Part shown: positions 35,800-44,809 of the stretch, one piece after another | Layout: each line of letters starts with the position of its first letter | Position numbering within the stretch: the first letter of the stretch is position 1 | Source: Pseudomonas taiwanensis | GTDB lineage: Bacteria > Pseudomonadota > Gammaproteobacteria > Pseudomonadales > Pseudomonadaceae | Length of the DNA: 64,000 bases | Direction: 5' to 3' | NCBI RefSeq assembly: GCF_013393345.1 | Contig: NZ_QJRF01000077.1 | Coordinates: forward strand, 221,129 to 285,128 | Position numbers and translations under genes: made by a program | Notes under the pieces: model-generated | The model's database searches: none | Seen by the model: only the letters and a program-made list of their open reading frames with translations | Told to the model about the DNA's origin: nothing

Positions 35800-38214
35800 A
35801 TGCAACGCGCTTCCGCACCCTTCCGCCGCACCCTGATGGCGCTGGCCGTCACCGTTGGCAGCCTGGCCACCCAGGCCCAGGCCGACAGCTACCAGCTGCC
35901 CTCCGCACCGCTGGCCAGCACCCTGAACCGCATCGCAGCGGATGCCGGCATCGTCCTCAGCGTTGACCCCGCCCTCACCGCCGGCAAGACCGCTCCCTCC
36001 GTGCAGGGCGAGTTGAGCCCGCTGCAGGCGCTGTCCAAGGCGCTACAGGGCAGCAACCTGCGCCTGGTGCAGAACGGTGCCGACAGCTACAGCCTGGCGC
36101 CCGTGGCCGACGAAGCGATGAGCCTGCCGGATGTGAACATCGACGGTAGCCGCAGCTACGAAACCGCGTGGGGTCCCACCACCGGCTACCTGGCCAAGCG
36201 CACCGCCGCCGGGACCAAAACCGATACCGCGCTGGTCGAAGTCCCTCGCTCGATTTCCGTCGCCACCCGCGAGCAGATGCAGGACCGCGGCGTGCATAGC
36301 CTCGACGACGCCGTGAAGTACATGCCGGGGATCGTCTCCAGCAGTTACGGCAGCGACACCCGCTTCGACTGGATGCGCGTGCGTGGCTTCGAGCCGACCC
36401 AGTTCCTCGATGGCCTGCCGCTGCCCAAGGGCGTGTACGCCAACCCGAAACCGGAAACCTGGAACCTGGACCGCCTGGCCCTGCTGCGCGGCCCTGCTTC
36501 GTCGGTGTACGGCCAGACCCCGCCTGGCGGCCTGCTGGACATGGTCAGCCGCCGTCCGAGCACCGAATCGAGCCATGAGATCGAGGTCGAGTACGGCAGC
36601 GACAATCACCGCCAGATCAACTTCGCCAGCACCGGCAAGATCGATGAGCAGGGCCAGTTCCTCTACGGCGTCAGCGGCGTGGTACGCGACGGCGGCACGC
36701 AGATCGACCATATCGACGACAAGCGCTACAACATCGCACCCAGCCTGACCTGGAACATCGACTCCGATACCACCCTGACCCTGCTGTCGCAGTTCACCCG
36801 CGACGATACCGGCGTCACCAGCCAGTTCCGCCCCATCCAGGGCACCAAGATCGACATGCCGTTCGGCAAGATCTCCCACCACAAGAACCTGGGCGACCCG
36901 AACTACGAGTACTACGACCGCACCTACTACGCGCTGGGCTACGCCTTCGAGCATCGCTTCAACGACGTCTGGCAGTTCCGTCAGAACCTGCGCTACACCA
37001 AGTCCGATCTGTCGTTCCAGACCATCACCGTCAACAGCTATATCCCGGCCTTCGCCGATTTCGGCTTTGTCGTCGACGACGAGGGCAACACTGGCCGCAG
37101 CTCCACCAACGTGGACGAGGACATCAGCCAGTTCGCCGTGGACAACAACTTCCAGGCTGATTTCGCCACCGGCGACATCACCCACACCCTGCTGCTCGGT
37201 CTCGACCACCAGCGCAGCAACACCAACTTCCTGTCGATCTTCGGCCAGGTACCGGGCGTCAACGTGACCGATCCGATTTACGGCCTGCCGATCACTCGCC
37301 CGCCGCGCTCCGACGCCTTCTACGACTACAACCAGAAGACCCGTCAGACCGGCCTCTACGTCCAGGATCAGATGGCCCTCGACCAGTGGCGCCTGACCCT
37401 TGGCGGCCGCGAAGACTGGGTGCACACCGGCACCGAGTTCTTCAACAAGGGCGACGCCACCAACACCGAACGCGACAAGGAATTCAGCGGCAACGCCGCC
37501 CTCAGCTATGTGTTCGAGTCCGGATTCGTGCCGTACCTGTCGTACGCCGAGTCATTCCAGCCGACCAGCAACGCCACGGCCTCGCCGACCGAGTCGTTCA
37601 AGCCGACCCAGGGCAAGCAGTGGGAACTGGGCGTCAAGTACCAGCCGCCTGGCACGGACATCATGCTCACCGCAGCGGTCTACGACCTGACGCAGCAGAA
37701 CGTATCGGTCACCAACCGCATCGCCGGCATCCCCGTCACCAGCCAGACCGGCGAAGTGAAGGTCAAGGGCCTGGAGCTGGAAGCCGTGGCGGACGTGACT
37801 GAAAACCTGAAAGTGATCGCCGCCTACACCCAGGCGGAATCCGAAGTGCAGGACGGTGAGTTCAAGGGCAATCGCTTGCAGCTGATGCCCAACCGCCAGG
37901 CTTCGCTGTGGGCCGACTACACCTGGCATGACGGTGTGCTCGACGGCTTCGGCATCGGCGCCGGCGCGCGCTACACCGGCAACACCTATGGCGACCAGGC
38001 CAACACCGAGCTGGGTCATGCGGACTCCTACACCGTGTTCGATGCGGCCGTGCACTACGACCTCGGTCGCCTGGACAGCAGCCTCACCGGTGCATCGGTT
38101 GCGCTGAACGCAACCAACCTGCTCGACAAGGACTACATCTCGACCTGCGACGGCTTCTACTGCTACTACGGCGACGAACGCAGCGTCGTCGCCAGTGCCA
38201 GCTACCAGTGGTAA
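35800..38214 (+). CDS. TonB-dependent siderophore receptor with signalling (STN) domain
   Basis: The 804-residue outer-membrane protein has a signal peptide (AVTVGSLATQAQA), an STN domain (LPSAPLASTLNRIAADAGIV ... ALSKALQGSNLRLV), and a plug domain (VPRSISVATREQMQDRG, MRVRGFEPTQFLDGLPL, LLRGPASSVYGQTPPGG). A 22-strand barrel ending in SYQW follows. I start at the second ATG (35800), 9 bases after AGGAG. The hydroxamate type (FoxA/FiuA-like) fits best, and the PepSY gene downstream recalls foxAB of P. aeruginosa. The ligand is therefore probably ferrioxamine or a similar xenosiderophore, by inference. Confidence 0.92.
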   Translation: MQRASAPFRRTLMALAVTVGSLATQAQADSYQLPSAPLASTLNRIAADAGIVLSVDPALTAGKTAPSVQGELSPLQALSKALQGSNLRLVQNGADSYSLAPVADEAMSLPDVNIDGSRSYETAWGPTTGYLAKRTAAGTKTDTALVEVPRSISVATREQMQDRGVHSLDDAVKYMPGIVSSSYGSDTRFDWMRVRGFEPTQFLDGLPLPKGVYANPKPETWNLDRLALLRGPASSVYGQTPPGGLLDMVSRRPSTESSHEIEVEYGSDNHRQINFASTGKIDEQGQFLYGVSGVVRDGGTQIDHIDDKRYNIAPSLTWNIDSDTTLTLLSQFTRDDTGVTSQFRPIQGTKIDMPFGKISHHKNLGDPNYEYYDRTYYALGYAFEHRFNDVWQFRQNLRYTKSDLSFQTITVNSYIPAFADFGFVVDDEGNTGRSSTNVDEDISQFAVDNNFQADFATGDITHTLLLGLDHQRSNTNFLSIFGQVPGVNVTDPIYGLPITRPPRSDAFYDYNQKTRQTGLYVQDQMALDQWRLTLGGREDWVHTGTEFFNKGDATNTERDKEFSGNAALSYVFESGFVPYLSYAESFQPTSNATASPTESFKPTQGKQWELGVKYQPPGTDIMLTAAVYDLTQQNVSVTNRIAGIPVTSQTGEVKVKGLELEAVADVTENLKVIAAYTQAESEVQDGEFKGNRLQLMPNRQASLWADYTWHDGVLDGFGIGAGARYTGNTYGDQANTELGHADSYTVFDAAVHYDLGRLDSSLTGASVALNATNLLDKDYISTCDGFYCYYGDERSVVASASYQW

Positions 38215-38280
38215 GGCACTAGCGCGCAACCGAAGTACCACCGAGGCCGCCCCAAGGGCGGCCTTCGCCTTGGAATACCG

Positions 38281-39411
38281 ATGAAATCTTCCACCATCCG
38301 CCGCTGGTCCTTCGTCCACACCTGGACCAGCCTGATCTGCACCCTCTTCCTGCTCATGCTGGCCCTCACCGGCTTGCCGCTGATCTTCCACCACGAACTG
38401 GAGCATCTTCTCGGCGAGGCGCCCGAACTTCGCGAGATGGCGCCGGACACGCCGCACCTCGGGCTGCAGCAACTGGTGGACGCCGCCCAACGCCATCGCC
38501 CCGGTGAGGTGGTGCAGTACCTGGGCTATGACAAGGACGAGCCCAACGGCGTGGTCACCATCACTGCCGCCACCGCTGGCACCGAACCCAACTCGTCGCA
38601 CACCTTCATGCTCGATGCCCGCACCGGCGAAGCACTGGCGATGCCCGCGGCCAACGGCGGCGTGCTGATGTTCATCCTGCGCCTGCACGTGGACATGTTC
38701 GCCGGGCTGCCGGGCAAGCTGCTGCTGGCATTCATGGGCGTACTCTTCGTCGTCGCCATCGTTTCCGGCGTGGTGCTCTATTCGCCGTTCATGCGCCGCC
38801 TCAAGTTCGCCGAGGTGCGCCACCAGCGCTCGACCCGCACGCGCTGGCTGGACCTGCACAACCTGATCGGCATCGTCACCCTGACCTGGGCCCTGGTGGT
38901 GGGCGTCACCGGCGTCATCAGCGCCTGTGCCGACCTGCTGATCGGCGCCTGGCGCCAGGACGCACTGACCGCCCTGGTAGAGCCCTACCGCAACGCCCCA
39001 CCGCTGACCGAGCGTGCTCCGGCGGACAACGTCCTCAATATCGCCGGCGCAGCGCTTCCGGGCATGCAAGCGGACTTCATCGCCTTTCCCGGCACACGCT
39101 TCTCCAGCGAGCATCACTACACGGTGTTCATGGTCGGCAGCACCCACCTGACCGCTCACCTGTGGACACCAGTGCTGATCGACGCGCGAACCCTGGAGGT
39201 CACCGCCGTCGCGCAACGTCCCTGGTACATGGATGCACTGGCGATGTCCCAGCCGCTGCATTTCGGCGACTACGGCGGCCGCCCCATGCAACTGCTCTGG
39301 GCGGTCCTGGATGTCCTCACCATCATCGTGCTGGGCAGCGGCCTCTATCTCTGGTGGGTTCGCCAGCGGCGCAGCAGCGGGCAACGCTCGTCCGGGGAGG
39401 CCACAGCATGA
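38281..39411 (+). CDS. PepSY-associated membrane protein, FoxB-like
   Basis: The 376-residue inner-membrane protein has four helices: near 15-37 (LICTLFLLMLALTGLPLIF), near 140-165, near 195-220 (IVTLTWALVVGVTGVIS) and near 340-360. Two PepSY-like periplasmic parts lie between. Conserved histidines sit in or next to helices (RWSFVHTWTSL, LRLHVDMFAG, LDLHNLIGIV), suggesting heme binding. Relatives such as FoxB and FpvG are thought to reduce ferric siderophores in the periplasm. It directly follows the receptor gene. Confidence 0.88.
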   Translation: MKSSTIRRWSFVHTWTSLICTLFLLMLALTGLPLIFHHELEHLLGEAPELREMAPDTPHLGLQQLVDAAQRHRPGEVVQYLGYDKDEPNGVVTITAATAGTEPNSSHTFMLDARTGEALAMPAANGGVLMFILRLHVDMFAGLPGKLLLAFMGVLFVVAIVSGVVLYSPFMRRLKFAEVRHQRSTRTRWLDLHNLIGIVTLTWALVVGVTGVISACADLLIGAWRQDALTALVEPYRNAPPLTERAPADNVLNIAGAALPGMQADFIAFPGTRFSSEHHYTVFMVGSTHLTAHLWTPVLIDARTLEVTAVAQRPWYMDALAMSQPLHFGDYGGRPMQLLWAVLDVLTIIVLGSGLYLWWVRQRRSSGQRSSGEATA

Positions 39412-39581
39412 AGTGGCGCCAATCCACCTTCAGCCTGCCCTTGGTCATCGGCCTGCTCTGCGCGGTGGGCCTGTTCAGTGCACTTCTGGGTGACGGCTGG
39501 TGGGACAGCCTGGCCTGGCTGGGCCTGGGCGTACCTGCCCTGCTCGGTTCATGGCCGCTTCTGCGCCGCACGCGCGAATAA
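39408..39581 (+). CDS. 57-residue membrane protein of the siderophore locus
   Basis: The ATG overlaps the PepSY gene stop (ATGA), so translation is coupled. The product has two hydrophobic segments (SLPLVIGLLCAVGLFSALLG and LAWLGLGVPALLGSWPLL) and a basic end (RRTRE). Small proteins like this follow foxB-type genes; a role as a subunit of the reductase is possible but unproven. Confidence 0.75.
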   Translation: MKWRQSTFSLPLVIGLLCAVGLFSALLGDGWWDSLAWLGLGVPALLGSWPLLRRTRE

Positions 39582-39590
39582 ACAGATGCA

Positions 39591-39627
39591 AAAAAGGCCC
39601 GCCTGGCATTGCCAGGCGGGCCTTTTT
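39591..39627. terminator. Bidirectional Rho-independent terminator
   Basis: A 12-bp stem GGCCCGCCTGGC / GCCAGGCGGGCC with loop ATT is flanked by an A-run on the left and a T-run on the right. It can end both the siderophore operon (plus) and the small exported-protein gene (minus). Confidence 0.9.
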
Positions 39628-39677
39628 AATGGGGGCGAGAATGCGGGACCAGGAAGAACGCCGGCCGCCGCTTCGGA

Positions 39678-39866
39678 TCAGCCCTGACGAGCCTGCTCGG
39701 CACGTTGCTTGGCGGCGACAGCCTCTTGCTGCTTCTGCTCCAACTGGACTTTCGCCAGGCGGGCCTGCCAGCGTTGGGTGGTGCGATCGCCGCCGCCTGC
39801 GGCCATGGCGGTGGTGGCCGAAAGAACGATGGTCAGGGCGGAAGCAAGGGCGATAACAGATTTCAT
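39678..39866 (-). CDS. Small exported protein
   Basis: The 62-residue protein has a clear signal peptide (MKSVIALASALTIVLSATTA, cleavage near AMA-AGG). The mature region is a short, charged, helical stretch rich in Gln, Ala, Lys and Arg (QRWQARLAKVQLEQKQQEAV). GGAG is 8 bases before the ATG. The function is unknown; it is probably periplasmic. Confidence 0.7.
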   Translation of the reverse strand: MKSVIALASALTIVLSATTAMAAGGGDRTTQRWQARLAKVQLEQKQQEAVAAKQRAEQARQG

Positions 39867-40163
39867 AAATCAAACTCCGGACAACAAACAAGGCAAAACG
39901 GAAAGGATCATCGGGGGTCCGATCAAAGCCGGTGACTCGGTACGCGCTGATGCGCTGATGCGCCGATGGCGAGGGCCAATGATCAATTCGGAAGATAGGA
40001 CCCACCCAAATGGCAATTAGTTCGCTAGCTAACTTGTTTGCCGCACCCGAAGACACATCGAAACGCGCTGTTGCCGGGAGCCTAGAGCGCCCCGAACCGC
40101 CTGTCGATCCACCTGCTTAAGCCACTGATTGCGAACGAAACGATGGCAGCGCGCAGATGAAAT
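39867..40163. other. Intergenic region before the small exported-protein gene
   Basis: About 300 bp without a gene. It must contain the promoter of the small exported-protein gene on the minus strand and lies downstream of the LysR gene. TTCGCTAGCTAAC (~40021) and GCAATTAG-like AT-rich stretches stand out, but I cannot assign any of them. Confidence 0.4.
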
Positions 40164-41081
40164 TCAGCCAATGGCCAGCGTCGCGCCGAGTTGCGCCAAC
40201 TGTTCTCGCAACCAACCCAGTCCCGGCGCCAGTTCCTGCTGACGGTGCCAGATCAGGCTCACCTGCACGGGCGGCGTCTCTACCGGAAGCGGCGCCACCT
40301 CCAGCGCATAGATGGCGGCGAAGTGCACCGCCAGCCGACGCGGCACGGTGCCGAGCAAGTCAGAGCGGGCCACGATCGGCGGGATCGACAGGTAGTGGGG
40401 AACCTGCAGGCCGACCCGACGCTTCACTTTCGCCGAGCCGAGCACGATCTCCAGCGGTGAACCACGACCGGCGCGCGGCAATATCAGTACGTGCTGGCTG
40501 CCCAGGTAGCCCTCGCGGGTGAGCCCACTCGCGAAAGCCGGGTGCCCGGCGCGACCGATCACCACCAGCTCCTCTTCCATCAGGGGCTGGTAGCAGAGGT
40601 CGGGGTTGTCGAAATAGAGGTAGTCGATGGCCAGGTCCAGGTCGCCGGTGGCCAGGCGCGTCACCAGGCTTTGCGCCTCGTCGTCTTGCACCTCCAACAC
40701 CACCCTCGGCGCTTCGCACTTCAACTGCTCGAGCAGCGGCGGCAGCAGCATGGCCTGGGCGTAATCGTTCATCGACAGCCGAAAGCAATGCTCGGCCGCC
40801 GGATCGAAGACCTCCTGGGCTCCCAGCCCGAGCTGCAGGAGGTTCAGCGCCTGGCGCACTGGCGCATAGAGCACCTGTGCATGGGCGGTGGGCGACATGC
40901 CGCGCGCCGTGCGCTTGAACAATGGCTCGCCCAGTTGGCTACGCAGCCGCGCCAGGGCGTTGCTCACCGCCGGCTGGCTCATATGCAGGCGCGTGGCGGC
41001 CCGCGACAGGTTCTGCTCCTGCATCAGCGCATCGAACACCAGCAGCAGGTTCAGGTCGATGCGGCGCAAATTCAGGCTCAT
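40164..41081 (-). CDS. LysR-family transcriptional regulator
   Basis: The 305-residue protein has the LysR winged helix (RIDLNLLLVFDALMQEQNLS, HMSQPAVSNALARLRSQLGE, LFKRTARGMSPT) and a LysR substrate-binding domain. The pattern is close to NodD/LinR-type or NahR-like regulators. It is divergent from the hydroxylase fusion gene with an 88-bp gap, so that gene is its likely target. An aromatic or lipid effector is possible. Confidence 0.9.
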   Translation of the reverse strand: MSLNLRRIDLNLLLVFDALMQEQNLSRAATRLHMSQPAVSNALARLRSQLGEPLFKRTARGMSPTAHAQVLYAPVRQALNLLQLGLGAQEVFDPAAEHCFRLSMNDYAQAMLLPPLLEQLKCEAPRVVLEVQDDEAQSLVTRLATGDLDLAIDYLYFDNPDLCYQPLMEEELVVIGRAGHPAFASGLTREGYLGSQHVLILPRAGRGSPLEIVLGSAKVKRRVGLQVPHYLSIPPIVARSDLLGTVPRRLAVHFAAIYALEVAPLPVETPPVQVSLIWHRQQELAPGLGWLREQLAQLGATLAIG

Positions 41082-41169
41082 GAATAATGCTCATTTCGAC
41101 TATCCATTATCGGAATAAAGCATTCATCACTATGCTTCCTGATATGTCAACAAGACTGCTGGAGCAGCC

Positions 41170-42309
41170 ATGAGCCACGATACCCAGGCCTTTCGCGACC
41201 GCTATCGGGCGGGCATCCACCCCCTCTACAACGTCTGGTTGCATGGCGGTTTCGTGTTGCTCTACGGCGCGACCTGCCTGACTTTCTTCATCAGCAGCCT
41301 GAGCGACGTGAAAACCTGGGAGTGGCTGGTAGTGCCCGCGGCCCTGGTCTTCTTCAACTGGGGCGAGTACTCCATCCACAAGAACCTTGGCCACCACAAG
41401 ACCCGCGCCGGCTCGATGTTCTACAAGCGCCATACCGGCGATCACCACAGCTTTTTCGTCGCCGGAAAGATGACCTGGGAATCCGCGCGGGATTGGCGGG
41501 TGATCCTCTTTCCTGCCTGGCTGATCGTCTTCTACAGCGTCGGGCTGTTCGCCGCCTGGTGGCTGCTGTCCTTGGTGAACAGCAACGTCGCCGCCCTCTT
41601 CTCCACCACGCTGCTGGCCGGCTACCTGAGCTACGAGGTCTTCCATGCCTGCGAGCACCTGCCCGCCAATCACCCCATCTCGCGCCTGCCATGGATCAGC
41701 CACATGCGCCGGTTGCACGAGCTTCACCACCGCCGCGACCTGATGCAGACCCACAACTTCAACCTGGTCTTCCCGTTGATGGACTGGCTCAAGGGCAGCC
41801 TGCACTGGGAACCACTGGAACAGGAGAACGCCATGACCCGAATGCAGCACGCAGTGGAAATCGACCGCAGCCCGGAGCGGGTGTTGGCCTATGCCAGCAC
41901 TGCCACCCGCTGGCCCGAATGGCACCCCTCCTCACTTCGCGTGGACGGCCCCGCAGGGCCACTACCGGCGGGCAGCCATTTCGAGGAAGACATCCACGCA
42001 GGCGGGCGCGCGGGACACCTGAGCTGGGACGTGACCGAGTACAGCCCCGGACACCTCTGGCGTGCGACCGCCCGAGGCACCCATGGACTGGAACTGGTAC
42101 TGACCTATGAGTGCGAAAGCACCGGCAACGGAACACGGTTCATCCGCACCCTGGAGTACGGTTTCTCCGGGCTGGCCATGCAGATCGCGAACTGGCTGGT
42201 GATGCGCAACAAGATCGACCGGGAATCGGTCGAATCCATGAAGCAACTGAAGGAGATGGCCGAACGTGCCATCGAGAAGCCCGGAACTCGCCAGCACGAT
42301 CTGGCCTGA
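41170..42309 (+). CDS. Fatty acid hydroxylase / SRPBCC fusion protein
   Basis: The 379-residue protein joins two domains. Residues ~1-220 are a membrane-bound di-iron fatty acid hydroxylase/sterol desaturase type with the histidine boxes SIHKNLGHHK, KRHTGDHHSFF, EVFHACEHLP and LHELHHRRDLMQTHNFN. Residues ~225-365 are a SRPBCC/polyketide-cyclase-like fold (MQHAVEIDRSPERVLAYAST, GHLSWDVTEYSPGHLWRATA, KIDRESVESMKQLKEMAERA). The first could oxidise a lipid chain, the second could bind the lipid or product. The fusion point is near EQENAMTRMQ. Confidence 0.85.
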   Translation: MSHDTQAFRDRYRAGIHPLYNVWLHGGFVLLYGATCLTFFISSLSDVKTWEWLVVPAALVFFNWGEYSIHKNLGHHKTRAGSMFYKRHTGDHHSFFVAGKMTWESARDWRVILFPAWLIVFYSVGLFAAWWLLSLVNSNVAALFSTTLLAGYLSYEVFHACEHLPANHPISRLPWISHMRRLHELHHRRDLMQTHNFNLVFPLMDWLKGSLHWEPLEQENAMTRMQHAVEIDRSPERVLAYASTATRWPEWHPSSLRVDGPAGPLPAGSHFEEDIHAGGRAGHLSWDVTEYSPGHLWRATARGTHGLELVLTYECESTGNGTRFIRTLEYGFSGLAMQIANWLVMRNKIDRESVESMKQLKEMAERAIEKPGTRQHDLA

Positions 42310-42323
42310 ACCGGAAACGCAGA

Positions 42324-42359
42324 AACGAAAACGCCGCTCGAATGAGCGGCGTTTTCGTT
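42324..42359 (+). terminator. Terminator of the hydroxylase fusion gene
   Basis: A 16-bp perfect stem (AACGAAAACGCCGCTC / GAGCGGCGTTTTCGTT) with loop GAAT follows the stop. The T-rich 3' arm acts as part of the run. It also separates the gene from the tRNA cluster, which is transcribed toward it. Confidence 0.85.
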
Positions 42360-42363
42360 TATT

Positions 42364-42439
<76 letters not shown>

Positions 42440-42451
42440 GTAAAACAAAAG

Positions 42452-42527
42452 TGGCGTCCCCTAGGGGACTCGAACCCCTGTTACCGCCGTGAAAGGGCGG
42501 TGTCCTAGGCCACTAGACGAAGGGGAC
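42452..42527 (-). tRNA. tRNA-Glu(TTC), copy 1
   Basis: The reverse complement begins GTCCCCTTCGTCTAGTGG, has anticodon loop CTTTCAC (TTC), T-arm GGGGTTCGAACCCC and an encoded CCA. It is 76 nt, lying 12 bp from the neighbouring Gly tRNA in one transcript. Confidence 0.97.
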
Positions 42528-42533
42528 TGAAAT

Positions 42534-42609
<76 letters not shown>

Positions 42610-42697
42610 ATGCAACTTTTACAGCCTGCACCTTCCGGTGCATCCCTCAACCCTTATCGGGTCTTGGCAAGCAAGGCCGTGGCCCTGCTTTTGAATC

Positions 42698-42773
<76 letters not shown>

Positions 42774-42785
42774 ATAACACAAAAG

Positions 42786-42861
42786 TGGCGTCCCCTAGGG
42801 GACTCGAACCCCTGTTACCGCCGTGAAAGGGCGGTGTCCTAGGCCACTAGACGAAGGGGAC
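42786..42861 (-). tRNA. tRNA-Glu(TTC), copy 2
   Basis: It is identical to the other Glu copy and first in transcription order. The promoter should lie in the 230-bp gap at 42862-43091, which holds no other gene. Confidence 0.97.
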
Positions 42862-43091
42862 GCGGCCCGGAACTTACAACAGCTTAAACGCTACTTCCGG
42901 CTTCTCGGCGCTGCGTGGGCATCGCGTCGAAGTGGCGCGCATTCTAGGGAGGCCATGAACACCCGTCAACCCCTTATCAAAAACTTTTTAAAATCAAAGA
43001 CTTCTGCTCAAAATTTGATCCACCTCTATGAGCGCCGAAGGCAAGTCTCTACACTCAGCCGCACCCTAACAAGAACATCGGAGCCCTGCAG

Positions 43092-43862
43092 ATGTCGCCA
43101 CTCGTGATCACCCTGTTGATCGTTGTCGGTATCGTCATCCTTATTGTCATTGGCTACGTGAACCACATGGTGGAGAACAGCAAGCTGGAGAAGGCCCGCC
43201 TCAAAGCCGACCTCAGTGACCGTATCCGCCGTTGCGCCGACCTTTCCGAAACCCTCCCCGGCCAGATGGTTTCTCCTGACCTCAAGCTCCTGCTGACCCG
43301 ACTGCAATTGCAACTCAGCGAACGTCTGATGCAAGTGGACAAGGGGGATAACGCCCTGAAGGCGCGCATAGAGCAGCTCCGCGTCCTGGTCGGCCAGGGC
43401 GAATCCATCCCTGTGAACAATCCGCCGCAGAAGATCCTCACCGAAGCCAAGGCCAAGGAAATCCGCTTCCAGCTGGAAAGCCTCCACGGCCAGATCACCC
43501 GTGCCGCCCAGGATGGCCAACTGCCCGCCAACGAATCCAAGAGTCGCGTCCGGGATATCCGCGACATGCTCGTGCAGTTGCACGTGGAATTCTTCACCAA
43601 CCTCGGTCTCCAGGCCCTCCAGGAGAATCAGCCACGCCAGGCCCGCCTCGCCTTCGAACGTGGCGTCCAGTACCTGCAGAAGCAGCCGGACCCGGCGCGC
43701 TACCAGGATCGCCTGCAACAGATGAAGGCCCAGCTCGCCCGCGCCAACGCCCTGGTACTGGAGAATGCCCAACCCGGCGCCGACGAACCAAGCGAGCTCA
43801 CCGAGGGTCTGAAGTCATTGGATGACGAAGACATCTGGAAGAAGAAGAACATCTACGACTGA
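43092..43862 (+). CDS. Membrane-anchored coiled-coil protein
   Basis: The 256-residue protein has one N-terminal membrane helix (residues ~3-24, PLVITLLIVVGIVILIVIG). A long helical, charged cytoplasmic or periplasmic part with heptad-like stretches follows (KLLLTRLQLQLSERLMQVDK; FTNLGLQALQENQPRQARL, which looks TPR-like), and the tail is acidic. From memory it is conserved next to the GST gene in Pseudomonas. Its function is unknown. Confidence 0.8.
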   Translation: MSPLVITLLIVVGIVILIVIGYVNHMVENSKLEKARLKADLSDRIRRCADLSETLPGQMVSPDLKLLLTRLQLQLSERLMQVDKGDNALKARIEQLRVLVGQGESIPVNNPPQKILTEAKAKEIRFQLESLHGQITRAAQDGQLPANESKSRVRDIRDMLVQLHVEFFTNLGLQALQENQPRQARLAFERGVQYLQKQPDPARYQDRLQQMKAQLARANALVLENAQPGADEPSELTEGLKSLDDEDIWKKKNIYD

Positions 43863-43885
43863 TCCGCTCAGACGAGGACCACCCG

Positions 43886-44548
43886 ATGAGCCTGACCCTG
43901 TTCGGCGCCCCGCTCTCCCCCTTCGTGCGCAAGGTTCGCCTGTACCTGCTGGAGAAAGGCCTGGACTACCAGTTGGAGGTAGTCTCGCCATTCAGTCAGC
44001 CGAGCTGGTTTCGCGAGCTGAGCCCGCTGGGCCGGATTCCCGCCCTGCGCGACGGCGACATGACCCTCGCCGACTCCAGTGTGATCTGCCAGTACCTGGA
44101 AGAGAAACATCCCGAGCTTTCGCCTCTTTATGGCCGTGATGCCGGCGAGCGCGCCCGGGTGCGCTGGCTGGAAAAGTATTCCGACTATGAACTGGCGCCG
44201 CTGGCCACCTTCGGCGTGTTCCGCAACCGCACCCTGAAGCCGTCGATGGGCCGAGCCTGCGACGAAGCCACGGTGCAAGCCGCCCTCGTCGACAAGCTGC
44301 CTCCCCACTTCGACTACCTGGAACGAACCCTGGGGAACGCCGAGTACCTGGTTGGCGAGCAGTTGACCATGGCCGACCTCGCCTTCGTTACCCAACTGGT
44401 CAACATGGAACACGGTGGCGAACGCCTCGATGCCGATCGCTGGCCACGCCTGGCCGCACACTACGAACGCCTTGTCGCGCGAGACTCGGTACAAGCGGTA
44501 TTGCCGGGCGAACTGAAAATCCTCGCCAAACTGGCAGGCCGCGTCTGA
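43886..44548 (+). CDS. Glutathione S-transferase family protein
   Basis: The 220-residue protein has a thioredoxin-like N-terminal domain (SLTLFGAPLSPFVRKVRLYL, SPLGRIPALRDGDMTLADSS with the cis-Pro and ADSS glutathione contact). A helical C-terminal domain (EYLVGEQLTMADLAFVTQLV) follows. Ser11 is in the position of the catalytic Ser/Cys of beta/omega-type enzymes. It conjugates or reduces glutathione adducts; the substrate is unknown. GACGAGGACC precedes the ATG. Confidence 0.9.
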   Translation: MSLTLFGAPLSPFVRKVRLYLLEKGLDYQLEVVSPFSQPSWFRELSPLGRIPALRDGDMTLADSSVICQYLEEKHPELSPLYGRDAGERARVRWLEKYSDYELAPLATFGVFRNRTLKPSMGRACDEATVQAALVDKLPPHFDYLERTLGNAEYLVGEQLTMADLAFVTQLVNMEHGGERLDADRWPRLAAHYERLVARDSVQAVLPGELKILAKLAGRV

Positions 44549-44572
44549 TATCCCAGCCCGACGAGACGAAAA

Positions 44573-44792
44573 AAGCCCGGACAAGTCCGTAATGCTGTTC
44601 AGTTAGCCCCGCCAACGAGGTGTCGCTGTTGTTGTAGGAGCGAGCTTGCTCGCGAAGCTTTCCGGGATATCGCCCATTCGCCTGCAAGCTGGCTCCTACA
44701 GCGTTTCCCCGCTGCAGAAACCAAGAACGCCGCTCACCCGGTGAGGATTAGCGGCGTTCTTATGTGAACAGCATTACGGACTTGTCCGGGCT
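44573..44792 (+). terminator. Terminator of the GST gene, split by MITE copy 2
   Basis: AAAAGCCCGGAC on the left and GTCCGGGCTTTTT on the right form the two arms of one Rho-independent terminator, with the 189-bp element in its loop. Unlike copy 1, the bases next to the element (GACAAGTCC left, GGACTTGTC right) are reverse complements of each other rather than a direct repeat. Confidence 0.75.
44589..44777. mobile_element. 189-bp MITE-like element, copy 2
   Basis: It has the same 13-bp terminal inverted repeats, nested REP pair and internal GAACGCCGCT hairpin as the copy at 19064, and the same orientation. The three differences I counted are one A/G, one A/T and one missing G. Such near-identity at two distant sites points to recent mobility. 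Confidence 0.85.
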
Positions 44793-44809
44793 TTTTCTTT
44801 GCCGCGTGA

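Noticed and set aside
36043-37425. 460-codon open frame opposite the TonB receptor gene
   Set aside because: It is an antisense shadow in high-GC DNA; the plus strand encodes a full receptor with all expected domains.
37552-39384. 610-codon open frame opposite the receptor and PepSY genes
   Set aside because: It spans two clear genes on the other strand and has no recognisable domain, only His/Val/Gly-rich shadow composition.
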